Assembly (NCBI GenBank): GCA_013153795.1
Contig: JAADDV010000043.1
Span: forward strand, 1-13,201
Source: Aquificota bacterium
Lineage (GTDB): Bacteria; Aquificota; Aquificia; Aquificales; Hydrogenothermaceae
Reading direction: 5' to 3'
Length of the DNA stretch: 13,201 bases
Part shown: in pieces, positions 1-6,333 of the stretch
How positions within the stretch are numbered: the first letter of the stretch is position 1
Layout: each line of letters starts with the position of its first letter
Program-made: the position numbers and the translations under genes
The notes under the pieces: generated by a model
The model's database searches: none
Told to the model about the DNA's origin: nothing
Seen by the model: only the letters and a program-made list of their open reading frames with translations

Positions 1-1668
1 AAAAAATTTGAAAATGTTCAAAATTTTCAGTATCTAAAAGCTGCTATTTCTATTATTTTAATGATTATTTATTACAATATTTTCCATTTTACAGGTCAAT
101 TTTTAGAAATCAAACTATCATCTTCTATTTTTGAAAACCTTACGATTTTGTATATTTCCTATGAATTGATAAATATCACTTTTCTTTTCTTTGATATAAA
201 GAGTAAAGCTCTTTTACAATTTGTAAAAGGAATTGCCTTTGTTGCTGTATTAATTGTAATAATTATTGACATTGCTGATAAGTTTCAGATAGATATAGGA
301 AAAACATATAATCTATGGGTTATTTTCAAAGTTGTTTCTCTTGTCCCTACTTCTATTATGGTTTATCTAATTACATCTAATATAGAAAAACTTATTCCAG
401 ACAAATTTTATTTTGTAAAGGTTTTTTTAAAAAAATATCATCTTTTAATAAACTTTGTAGTTATTCTTCTGGGCTTTTTATGGATTGTAAATATTATTCA
501 ACTTTCTGTAAATGCACTAATAGGTCTTTCTATTCTTACTGTTCTTATTTTAGTTTATACATTTATTATCTTTTATATTGATGAGTTTATAAAAAAGGAT
601 AAAGAGTTTTATGAAACGTATTTCCCTGATTTAGAAAGAAGGGCTATATATGTAGTAACTATCATTTTTTTCTTTCTAGCTTTCTTCTCTGTAAAGGATT
701 TATTAAAACTAGATATAGTCTTAAATTACCTGAAACATATTTATGTTGTTAAAAGTGATGTTCTTGTTATTTCTCTTTATTCAATTTTAAAATCAGCTTT
801 ATTTTACTTTTTTATTCTTAATCTAATACTTCTTGCTAAATCTTTAATAAGACTTTTTAACTATAAAAAGACAGGAGAGTTTATTCCTACACCTATAGAA
901 GCAATTGTTTATAATTTTGGAGTTTTATTTGCTACTATTATAGCTCTTTCTATGTTAGGAATTACTTGGAAAGTTTTACTTCCTATTATTGGTGCATTAG
1001 GAATTGGAGCAGGATTTGGTCTTCAATCTATAGTAAATAACTATATAAGTGGTTTTATCATTATTTTTAATAGAAAAATAAAAACAGGAGATATTATTGA
1101 GCTTCCTGGTTTTGCTGGAAAGTTTGTAGGTAATCCAAATGACTTTATTTTTGGTATTGTAACAGAAATAGGTGTTATAAATACAGTTGTAGAAACTCCT
1201 GATGGAGTTGAAGTTGCAATACCAAACTCAAGGTTTGTCTCCGAAGATATAATAAACTACACATATACTAGTGATAGAATAAGAGTTAGAATTCCTTTTA
1301 AAATTGGATACGATGCTGATTATAAAAAAGTAGAGGAAATTTTATTAAAAGTAACTAATGAATATAAAGGTCTTATTCTTCCATATCCACGACCTCAAGT
1401 TTGGTTCTTTGAAATGAAAGATTACTATAACCTTTTTTATCTTTTATTTTGGATGAATGCAAAACATTGGAGACAGATAAGACTTTTACGTAGTAACATT
1501 TATAAAAGAGTATGGGAAGAATTTAAAAAAGAAGGTATAGAAGTTCCTGTTATAAGTATCGAACTTAAAGAAATGTTTCCAAAAAGAGAACCAGACCATA
1601 TAAAAGAGCTTGAGGAAGAAATATCTAAAGAAGAAAAAGATAATGAAGATAAGAAAAATATATCTTGA
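1..1668 (+). CDS. MscS-family mechanosensitive ion channel, 5'-truncated by window edge
   Basis: Inner-membrane small-conductance channel of the MscS superfamily, expected to gate on membrane tension and release solutes during hypo-osmotic shock. The reading frame is open from base 1. The first ATG (61) has no ribosome binding site and lies inside a hydrophobic stretch, so the true start is upstream of the window. At least 555 codons are visible. Numbered from base 1, about nine hydrophobic segments precede the pore helix (roughly residues 325-355), which carries the Gly/Ala-rich MscS signature GALGIGAGFG followed by LQSIVNNYISG. The beta domain follows, with GDIIEL and then DGVEVAIPNS (about 401-410), and then the alpha/beta vestibule domain. 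Between GDIIEL and the usual 'V-EIG' strand there is an extra loop of about a dozen residues containing GNPNDF. The C-terminus is a charged Lys/Glu tail. The many extra N-terminal spans resemble the larger MscS homologues (MscK/YbdG-like) rather than the 3-span E. coli MscS. The family call is firm; the gating role is inferred. Confidence 0.88.
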   Translation, partial: KKFENVQNFQYLKAAISIILMIIYYNIFHFTGQFLEIKLSSSIFENLTILYISYELINITFLFFDIKSKALLQFVKGIAFVAVLIVIIIDIADKFQIDIGKTYNLWVIFKVVSLVPTSIMVYLITSNIEKLIPDKFYFVKVFLKKYHLLINFVVILLGFLWIVNIIQLSVNALIGLSILTVLILVYTFIIFYIDEFIKKDKEFYETYFPDLERRAIYVVTIIFFFLAFFSVKDLLKLDIVLNYLKHIYVVKSDVLVISLYSILKSALFYFFILNLILLAKSLIRLFNYKKTGEFIPTPIEAIVYNFGVLFATIIALSMLGITWKVLLPIIGALGIGAGFGLQSIVNNYISGFIIIFNRKIKTGDIIELPGFAGKFVGNPNDFIFGIVTEIGVINTVVETPDGVEVAIPNSRFVSEDIINYTYTSDRIRVRIPFKIGYDADYKKVEEILLKVTNEYKGLILPYPRPQVWFFEMKDYYNLFYLLFWMNAKHWRQIRLLRSNIYKRVWEEFKKEGIEVPVISIELKEMFPKREPDHIKELEEEISKEEKDNEDKKNIS

Positions 1669-1695
1669 TATGTTAGTATATAAATACTATATGAT
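1665..1695 (+). promoter_or_regulatory. possible promoter for the AhpD-like gene
   Basis: TTGATA at 1665-1670 and TATGAT at 1690-1695 resemble -35 and -10 boxes upstream of the gene at 1739. The 19-base spacer is long, and the whole stretch is A+T-rich, so chance matches are likely. The same region holds two small inverted repeats: TAGTAT/ATACTA at about 1674-1689, and TATGATA/TATCATA just after it. They could equally be a weak end-of-transcript structure for the channel gene. Tentative. Confidence 0.25.
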
Positions 1696-1738
1696 AATAA
1701 AAATATCATACTAAAAACTAAAAACTTGGAGGCTGGGC

Positions 1739-2269
1739 ATGGCATATATAAAACTTCCAGAAATTGAGGAAATGGATCCTGAAATTCAGGCTTTAGCTAA
1801 AGAAATTTTAAAAAAAACTGGAAAACTTGGTGAAATTTTTCAGCTTTTAGCTTTAAGAAAAGATATTTATTTTATGACAGATAATTGTGTAAAAACTTTA
1901 CTTTTATCTGAAACAGAACTTCCCTACAAAACAAAAGAAAGAATAGCACTTTTAATTTCTAAAGAAAATAATTGTCCTATGTGTGTAGATGTTCATAAAA
2001 ATATAGCAAAAATGCTAGGAATGGATGAAAAAGAGATTGAAGAAGCCGTAAAAGGTATTGAATATATCAATGCCCCTGAAGAAGAAAAAGAATTATTAAA
2101 GTTTTGTATAAGAGCCTCTAGAAAAGACAACTATAAAATAACCAAAGAAGAAATAGATAGAATTAAATCTTTAGGATATACAGATACACAGATTTTAGAG
2201 GCGATAACCATTACAGCTTATTTTAACTATATAAATACCCTGTCTAATGTTTTTGGTCTTGGAAAATAA
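1739..2269 (+). CDS. AhpD-like / carboxymuconolactone decarboxylase family protein
   Basis: A 176-residue, all-helical cytoplasmic protein of the AhpD-like superfamily. The active-site signature is intact: Cys79-Pro-Met-Cys82 followed by His86, with Glu67 twelve residues before the first Cys. This reproduces the Glu118/Cys130/Cys133/His137 spacing of Mycobacterium tuberculosis AhpD, in which the cysteine pair carries thiol peroxidase/disulfide reductase activity. A redox or peroxide-detoxifying role is therefore more likely than lactone decarboxylation, but the substrate and the electron donor are unknown. No ahpC or dihydrolipoamide component lies nearby. The start is supported by GGAGG at 1728-1732, six bases before the ATG. 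The gene follows the channel gene by 70 bases. Its 3' end overlaps the convergent membrane-protein gene by 26 bases. Family confident, function inferred. Confidence 0.85.
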   Translation: MAYIKLPEIEEMDPEIQALAKEILKKTGKLGEIFQLLALRKDIYFMTDNCVKTLLLSETELPYKTKERIALLISKENNCPMCVDVHKNIAKMLGMDEKEIEEAVKGIEYINAPEEEKELLKFCIRASRKDNYKITKEEIDRIKSLGYTDTQILEAITITAYFNYINTLSNVFGLGK

Positions 2270-2705
2270 AATTTTCTAAAGACGCTATAGTCTTTACAAT
2301 TTTAGAAGAGCTGAGGATATCTTTTAAAACGGAATATTGTTTTGATTGCTCATTTAGAAATATAATAAGTATGATAAACGCTATCGTTGCTAAAACTCCT
2401 CCTAGAAGTTTGTTTAAAAAAGACAGGCTTCTTTTCTTTTTTAAATGTTTATGAATATAACTGTTTAACCACCATGTTAAACCTAAAAACGGTAAAAATA
2501 AAAATAAAAAAGATAAAAAATTTAAAAGAGTTTCAGAAGCATTAAAATATTGAGATAAAAATGGAGAAAGAAGTGGGGAAAATTGGAAAGCTACCAAAAC
2601 TCCCAATCCCCATATAATAACTTTTATAAAAATCTCTACAAATCCTCTATGAATACCTGTAAATAAAAGATATAAAAATAAGAAACCTAAAAAGATATCA
2701 ACCAT
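2244..2705 (-). CDS. CvpA family integral membrane protein
   Basis: A 153-residue inner-membrane protein with four hydrophobic segments (about residues 4-18, 24-43, 58-80 and 97-119). It matches the CvpA (colicin V production) family layout: an acidic residue in the first helix (Asp3), a G-x-x-R-G-F turn after it (Gly17-Phe22), a basic loop (HKHLKKKRS), then a Gly-rich helix start (LNKLLGGVLA). The length is normal for the family. The biochemical role of CvpA proteins is not established; links to envelope homeostasis are known from other bacteria. The start codon lies inside the 3' end of the yqeY-like gene (8-base overlap), so it is probably translationally coupled as the third gene of the rpsU operon. 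Its 3' end overlaps the convergent AhpD-like gene. Family call made from pattern only. Confidence 0.7.
   Translation of the reverse strand: MVDIFLGFLFLYLLFTGIHRGFVEIFIKVIIWGLGVLVAFQFSPLLSPFLSQYFNASETLLNFLSFLFLFLPFLGLTWWLNSYIHKHLKKKRSLSFLNKLLGGVLATIAFIILIIFLNEQSKQYSVLKDILSSSKIVKTIASLENFIFQDQKH
2277..2300 (+). terminator. possible terminator for the AhpD-like gene, inside the convergent gene
   Basis: Starting seven bases after the TAA of the AhpD-like gene there is an inverted repeat, TAAAGAC (2277-2283) / GTCTTTA (2290-2296), with a six-base loop, followed by CAATTTT. The stem is A+T-rich and the T run short, so it would be a weak intrinsic terminator. It lies within the last codons of the oppositely oriented CvpA-like gene, so the DNA would serve both roles. 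Confidence 0.35.
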
Positions 2706-3153
2706 TTTCAGTAAGTTTTTTCTTTACTATTGAACTTACTATACTACCTTCGGCTCTTCCTTTTACTTTATCCATTACAGCTTTCATAACTTTTCCCATA
2801 TCTTTCATAGAAGAAGCACCTGTTTCTTTTATAACATCTTCAACAATTTTTTCTATTTCTTCTTCTGATAACTCTTCAGGAAGAAACTCTTTAACAATTT
2901 TTAATTCATTTTCTTCTTTTTGAGCCAGGTCTTCTCTTCCTGCTTCTTTATACTGTTTTATAGATTCTTTTCTCTGTTTTGCATATTTTTGTAAAATTTC
3001 GATAATTTCTTCATCAGAAAGGTCTTTTTTCTTATCTATTTGAACTTTTTTTATTTCTGATATAAGCATTCTAATAGTAGAAAGTCTTTCTTTATCACCG
3101 CTTTTCATTGCGGCTTTCATTTCATCTTGAAGTTTTTTAAGAAGCTGAGCCAT
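2698..3153 (-). CDS. yqeY: GatB/YqeY domain-containing protein (YqeY)
   Basis: A 151-residue, highly charged helical cytoplasmic protein that matches the YqeY family over its full usual length (about 148). The N-terminal helical part contains the typical stretch MKAAMKSGDKERLSTIRML and a conserved basic/acidic region around KQYKEAGREDLA. The C-terminal half (about 95-148) is the domain related to the tail domain of GatB of the tRNA amidotransferase, with the characteristic MKDMGKVM and GRAEGSIVSSIVK segments. Stand-alone YqeY is thought to contact tRNA, but its exact role is unproven. It starts nine bases after the rpsU stop and overlaps the CvpA-like gene downstream. rpsU-yqeY adjacency is widespread in bacteria and supports the call. 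Confidence 0.9.
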   Translation of the reverse strand: MAQLLKKLQDEMKAAMKSGDKERLSTIRMLISEIKKVQIDKKKDLSDEEIIEILQKYAKQRKESIKQYKEAGREDLAQKEENELKIVKEFLPEELSEEEIEKIVEDVIKETGASSMKDMGKVMKAVMDKVKGRAEGSIVSSIVKKKLTENG

Positions 3154-3162
3154 TTTGACCTC

Positions 3163-3363
3163 TTATAAAAGTCCTTTCTTTTTAAGAGCTTTAATAAGTC
3201 TTTTTCTTGCTGCTCTTTGTTTTCTCTTTCTTTTTACAGAAGGTTTTTCATAAAATTCTCTTCTTTTCATTTCTGTAATAATACCTTCTTTTTCACATAT
3301 TTTTTTAAATCTTTTTAAAGCTTTTTCGAAACTTTCTCCTTCTTGAACTCTAACTATTGCCAT
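3163..3363 (-). CDS. rpsU: 30S ribosomal protein S21
   Basis: A 66-residue, strongly basic protein of the small ribosomal subunit. It has the S21 pattern: an N-terminal strand and helix (VRVQEGESFEKALKRFKK), then the conserved REFYEKPSVKRKRK segment and a Lys/Arg-rich tail. S21 sits near the 3' end of 16S rRNA and helps mRNA engagement during initiation. The start is marked by an AAGGAGG ribosome binding site at 3374-3380, ten bases upstream, and a good promoter lies about 45 bases before the ATG. First gene of the rpsU-yqeY-cvpA-like operon. Confidence 0.95.
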   Translation of the reverse strand: MAIVRVQEGESFEKALKRFKKICEKEGIITEMKRREFYEKPSVKRKRKQRAARKRLIKALKKKGLL

Positions 3364-3408
3364 AAATTTTCTTCCTCCTTAAATCATTAGTTTGATTTTT
3401 ATTAAAAT

Positions 3409-3437
3409 AGGATAAAGGTATCAGAATAAGAAGTCAA
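3409..3437 (-). promoter_or_regulatory. sigma-70-like promoter for rpsU operon
   Basis: On the - strand, TTGACT (3437-3432) and TATCCT (3414-3409) are separated by exactly 17 bases. They lie between the tRNA-Ser gene and rpsU, with a predicted start about 40 bases before the rpsU ATG. The -35 box matches consensus in 5 of 6 positions and the -10 in 4 of 6. No convincing terminator separates it from the tRNA, so read-through from the tRNA promoter could add transcription. Confidence 0.6.
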
Positions 3438-3477
3438 TTTGAAAATTAAGAAGATTTTAAGGGAAAATTTAGAAAAT

Positions 3478-3572
<95 letters not shown>

Positions 3573-3573
3573 T

Positions 3574-3594
3574 TAGGCTATATATTATAGCCTA
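3574..3594. repeat. perfect 9-bp inverted repeat over the tRNA-Ser -10 box
   Basis: TAGGCTATA (3574-3582) and TATAGCCTA (3586-3594) form a perfect 9-bp stem with a three-base spacer. It falls between the stop of the carboxyltransferase gene and the tRNA-Ser gene. In the + direction it is followed by a T-rich tract; in the - direction, in which both neighbouring genes are transcribed, it runs straight into the tRNA. It could be a weak stem at the end of the carboxyltransferase message, a DNA-binding site on the tRNA promoter, or a chance A+T palindrome. Confidence 0.55.
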
Positions 3595-3611
3595 TCGTTT
3601 TTATTTTTCAA
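3584..3611 (-). promoter_or_regulatory. promoter for tRNA-Ser
   Basis: On the - strand, TTGAAA (3611-3606) and a perfect TATAAT (3589-3584) are separated by 16 bases, placing the start only a few bases before the tRNA 5' end. This gives the tRNA its own transcription, independent of the carboxyltransferase gene. The -10 box lies inside a perfect inverted repeat described separately. Confidence 0.6.
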
Positions 3612-3614
3612 ATT

Positions 3615-5456
3615 TTAGTCAGGCATAATTCTTATTAAACACTCATCAGGATTTACTTGGTCTCCTTCTCTTACATAAACTTCTTCTACTGTTCCATTTA
3701 CCGGTGAGTGAATTTCATTTTCCATTTTCATAGCTTCAACAATAAGTAAAACATCTCCTTTTTTTACTTTATCTCCTGGAGAAACTTTTACAGATACAAC
3801 TTTTCCTGGCATTGGAGAGCTAATATCTCCTACGTCTACAGCTTTTGGTCTACCAGCAGCTTTTGCTTCAGAAGGAAGAGTTTCCATTTTCTCGCCAACT
3901 TCTATTTCTTTAATAGGTTGAACAATAGTTTCCTCAAGTCTTCCATCAATTCTCACAAAGTAAGGTGTTCCACCTTCAACGGGACTTCCTACCCCTGCAA
4001 TTTGAATATGATAAACCTCTCCATGAAGAGTTATATTAAACTCAACAGGAGCTTTTGTTATACATGCTTCTTCTTCTGTTATCTCTTCTACTTCTGGAGG
4101 AAGCGCTTCTCCTTTCTCAAACTTCTCACGCCATTCAAAGAATTCTTTGGCAACTTGTGGGAATAAGCAGAAAGAGAGTATATCCTCTTCACTTCTTGCT
4201 CCTACTTTTTGAGCTTCTTCAGCACATTTATCTAGCTCTGGCTCTAAAAGGTCTGCAGGTCTAACTTGAATAGGTTGTTCATCTCCTATTATTTTCTTTA
4301 TAATCTCTGGTTTTATTGGAGCAGGAGGTCTTCCATATAAGCCTTTTACATAGTCTTTTGTTTCTTTTGTCACAACCTTGTATCTTTCACCTTGAAGAAC
4401 ATTTAATAGAGCCTGAGTTCCTACAATCTGGGATGTTGGTGTAACAAGAGGTGGATAACCTAAATCTTCTCTAACTCTTGCAACTTCTTTTTTAACTTCA
4501 TCAAGCTTATCTAAAGCGTCATTTTCTTTAAGCTGATTTATAAAGTTAGACATCATACCACCTGGTATCTGATGGATAAGCACCTGAGCATCTGGCCATT
4601 TTTCTGCCGTATCGTATTTTTTATATTTCTTTCTAACTTCTTTTAGATAATCTGCTACTTCTTCTATTATAGAAAGGTCTATATTAGTTTCATATCCAAA
4701 CTCTTTTAAAGCATAAGTCATTGTTTCAACAGCTGGATGAGCTGTGAGCCATGACCATGTTGAAACATCTGTATCAATAATATCTGCTCCTGCCTCAACA
4801 GCTTTTAGATATGTCATTTCAGCCATAGCAGCTGTTGACTGAGCATGAACATGGACAGGAAGTTTTACTTCTTCTTTTAATCTTTTTACCAGCTCATAGG
4901 CTACTTTTGGAGAAAGAATTCCTGCTTGGTCTTTTATAGAAATAATATCAACACCTAAATCTCTAAGCTGTTTTGCTATTCCTATATAATAATCAACTGT
5001 ATGGACAGGACTTATTGTATATGAAAGAACACCTTTTACTATTTTTCCTTCCTCTTTAGCTGTTGTAATGGCAACTTCCATATTTCTAACGTCGTTTAAA
5101 GCATCAAATATTCTAAAAACATCTATTCCATTTTCTGCAGCTTTTTTTACAAATGCTTCTACAACATCATCAGGATAATGTCTGTATCCTACAACATTTT
5201 GTCCTCTTAGGAGCATCTCAAGTTTTGTGTTTGGAGCAACTTCTTTAAACTTTCTAAGCCTTTCCCAAGGGTCTTCTTTTAAAAATCTAAGACAAACATC
5301 AAAAGTAGCTCCACCCCAGACCTCTAATGACCAAAAACCTGCTTTATCTAACTTTTCAGCAGCAGGAAGTAAATCTTCAGTCCTAACTCTTGTTGCTAAT
5401 AAACTTTGCTGACCATCTCTTAATGTAACGTCTGTAAACTCTATTTTTCTTCCCAT
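3615..5456 (-). CDS. pycB: Biotin-dependent carboxyltransferase subunit (pyruvate carboxylase subunit B / 2-oxoglutarate carboxylase large subunit / OadA type)
   Basis: A 613-residue cytoplasmic subunit that moves CO2 from carboxybiotin to a 2-oxo acid. Three domains are visible. First is a DRE-TIM barrel (about 1-290) with DVTLRDGQQS at 9-18, LLRGQN, FRIFDALND, and predicted metal ligands Asp9, Lys175 (KDQAG), His202 and His204. Second is the conserved PYC/OADA domain (about 290-460; IPGGMMSNF, TPTSQIVGTQA). Third is a C-terminal biotinyl domain (about 540-613) with EAMKMEN and biotinyl Lys577. The catalytic-loop Thr238 sits in T-A-H-P rather than the usual T-S-Q-P. In Aquificota such a protein pairs with a separate biotin carboxylase, either as pyruvate carboxylase or as 2-oxoglutarate carboxylase (CfiA) of the reductive TCA cycle; the sequence alone does not settle the substrate. 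No biotin carboxylase or membrane OadB gene is in the window. TAGGAG at 5470-5465 supports the start. Confidence 0.85.
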   Translation of the reverse strand: MGRKIEFTDVTLRDGQQSLLATRVRTEDLLPAAEKLDKAGFWSLEVWGGATFDVCLRFLKEDPWERLRKFKEVAPNTKLEMLLRGQNVVGYRHYPDDVVEAFVKKAAENGIDVFRIFDALNDVRNMEVAITTAKEEGKIVKGVLSYTISPVHTVDYYIGIAKQLRDLGVDIISIKDQAGILSPKVAYELVKRLKEEVKLPVHVHAQSTAAMAEMTYLKAVEAGADIIDTDVSTWSWLTAHPAVETMTYALKEFGYETNIDLSIIEEVADYLKEVRKKYKKYDTAEKWPDAQVLIHQIPGGMMSNFINQLKENDALDKLDEVKKEVARVREDLGYPPLVTPTSQIVGTQALLNVLQGERYKVVTKETKDYVKGLYGRPPAPIKPEIIKKIIGDEQPIQVRPADLLEPELDKCAEEAQKVGARSEEDILSFCLFPQVAKEFFEWREKFEKGEALPPEVEEITEEEACITKAPVEFNITLHGEVYHIQIAGVGSPVEGGTPYFVRIDGRLEETIVQPIKEIEVGEKMETLPSEAKAAGRPKAVDVGDISSPMPGKVVSVKVSPGDKVKKGDVLLIVEAMKMENEIHSPVNGTVEEVYVREGDQVNPDECLIRIMPD

Positions 5457-5512
5457 ATTTCATGCTCCTACAAACAAATTATTAGAAACATATAAAAAGA
5501 TACTAAATGAAT

Positions 5513-5518
5513 ATTATA
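5513..5518 (-). promoter_or_regulatory. -10 box of probable promoter for the carboxyltransferase gene
   Basis: A perfect TATAAT reads on the - strand at 5518-5513 in the 108-base gap between the RidA gene and the carboxyltransferase start, about 57 bases before the ATG. No good -35 hexamer is found at 16-18 bases upstream, so the call rests on the -10 match and on position. Confidence 0.4.
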
Positions 5519-5564
5519 CAATAAGAAAAACAGCTTATGGCTTAAGATAAAGACTTACAAAGAT

Positions 5565-5939
5565 TTAAAGACCTGCTATAACTTCTATTTCTACTAAAGC
5601 TCCCTTAGGAAGATTTGAAACTTCTACTGTAGCTCTTGCAGGTTTATAATCAGTAAAATAGCTTCCATAAACTTCATTCATTTGTTGAAAATCTTCCATA
5701 TTTTTTAGATATATAGTTGTTTTTACAATATGATTAAAATTAAGACCTACTTCTTCTAAAATACCTTTTATATTTTCCATGATTTGTTTTGTTTGTGTCT
5801 TTATATCTCCTCCGATAAATTCTTGCGTTTTTGGGTCTATGGCTATCTGTCCAGAAATAAAAACAAGATTTTCATATCTTATTGCCTGAGAATATGGGCC
5901 TATGGCTTTTGGTGCTTTATCTGTTTCTATCATCTGCAT
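5565..5939 (-). CDS. ridA: RidA family (YjgF/YER057c/UK114) reactive intermediate deaminase
   Basis: A 124-residue cytoplasmic enzyme, probably trimeric, that hydrolyses reactive enamine/imine intermediates such as 2-aminoacrylate made by PLP enzymes, protecting them from damage. Family marks seen are GPYSQA (14-19), FISGQIAIDP (27-36), and the C-terminal signature around PARATVEVSNLPKGALVEIE. The last includes the substrate-carboxylate-binding Arg102 and catalytic-site Glu117, matching Arg105/Glu120 of E. coli RidA. Length is normal. The first ATG is preferred over the one two codons later because GGAGG (5950-5946) lies six bases before it. The upstream gene ends at 5941, one base from this start, so the two are almost certainly translationally coupled. 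Last gene of the phosphatase/unknown/RidA operon. Confidence 0.93.
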   Translation of the reverse strand: MQMIETDKAPKAIGPYSQAIRYENLVFISGQIAIDPKTQEFIGGDIKTQTKQIMENIKGILEEVGLNFNHIVKTTIYLKNMEDFQQMNEVYGSYFTDYKPARATVEVSNLPKGALVEIEVIAGL

Positions 5940-5940
5940 T

Positions 5941-6333
5941 TTAGCCCTCCAAAGATTGTTTTAGTTGTTTTATTAAATCTATATTTACAGAAATTTCCTT
6001 TTCTAAAGTTTTTAAAAAAGGCGTTATACCTGTTTCTTTAAATAGATTTCCTTTAAAATTTTCTTTCATATATTCATTAAATAAAAAGCTGTCTCCTACC
6101 TTATAAGCATTTAAAAGAATCATTAAAATAGCATCATCGTCATCTACTAACTGAAACCATTTTATAGCTTCTGTAAAGTGCTTTTCTAAAGTATGTTTAC
6201 AGCCTCTATAAAAATATTTTAATTTTTTGTCTTCTGTTTTTTCTTCTAAGTTTTCAAAATATTCAGGAGACAGCTCTTTATTATCTTTTTTTAAAATTAT
6301 TTTTGTTTTTTTTAGAGTTTTTATATCTATCAT
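5941..6333 (-). CDS. Uncharacterised 130-residue helical (possibly TPR-like) protein
   Basis: I do not recognise this protein. It is a soluble, Lys/Glu-rich protein of predicted helical character with no signal peptide or membrane segment. The central region (about 37-85) contains paired amphipathic helices, with Tyr/Gly/Cys/His then EKHFTEAIKWFQLVDDDD and AILMILLNAYKVGD, whose spacing resembles one or two degenerate tetratricopeptide repeats. No catalytic motif is apparent. Its ATG overlaps the TGA of the upstream phosphatase gene in an ATGA junction, and its stop lies one base from the RidA start. It is therefore a real gene, locked into a three-gene operon. A scaffold or partner role for one of its neighbours is possible but unproven. 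Confidence 0.75.
   Translation of the reverse strand: MIDIKTLKKTKIILKKDNKELSPEYFENLEEKTEDKKLKYFYRGCKHTLEKHFTEAIKWFQLVDDDDAILMILLNAYKVGDSFLFNEYMKENFKGNLFKETGITPFLKTLEKEISVNIDLIKQLKQSLEG

Noticed and set aside
1500..1745. - strand open frame across the end of the channel gene
   Set aside because: Ser/Leu-rich antisense shadow of the Lys/Glu-rich channel tail; no supporting start signal.
3573..3605. The palindrome plus T-rich tract read as a + strand intrinsic terminator
   Set aside because: No + strand gene precedes it; all genes here run on the - strand, where the stem is followed by the tRNA and not by a T run. Kept only as an inverted repeat over the tRNA promoter.
3918..4264. Two overlapping + strand open frames of 69-82 codons
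   Set aside because: They lie wholly inside the carboxyltransferase gene on the other strand, have Phe/Leu/Ser-rich shadow composition, and lack ribosome binding sites.
5457..5564. Possible terminator after ridA, around the CTTA/TAAG repeat near 5533-5546
   Set aside because: The stem is only four to five base pairs, and the better-supported element in this gap is the TATAAT of the next gene.
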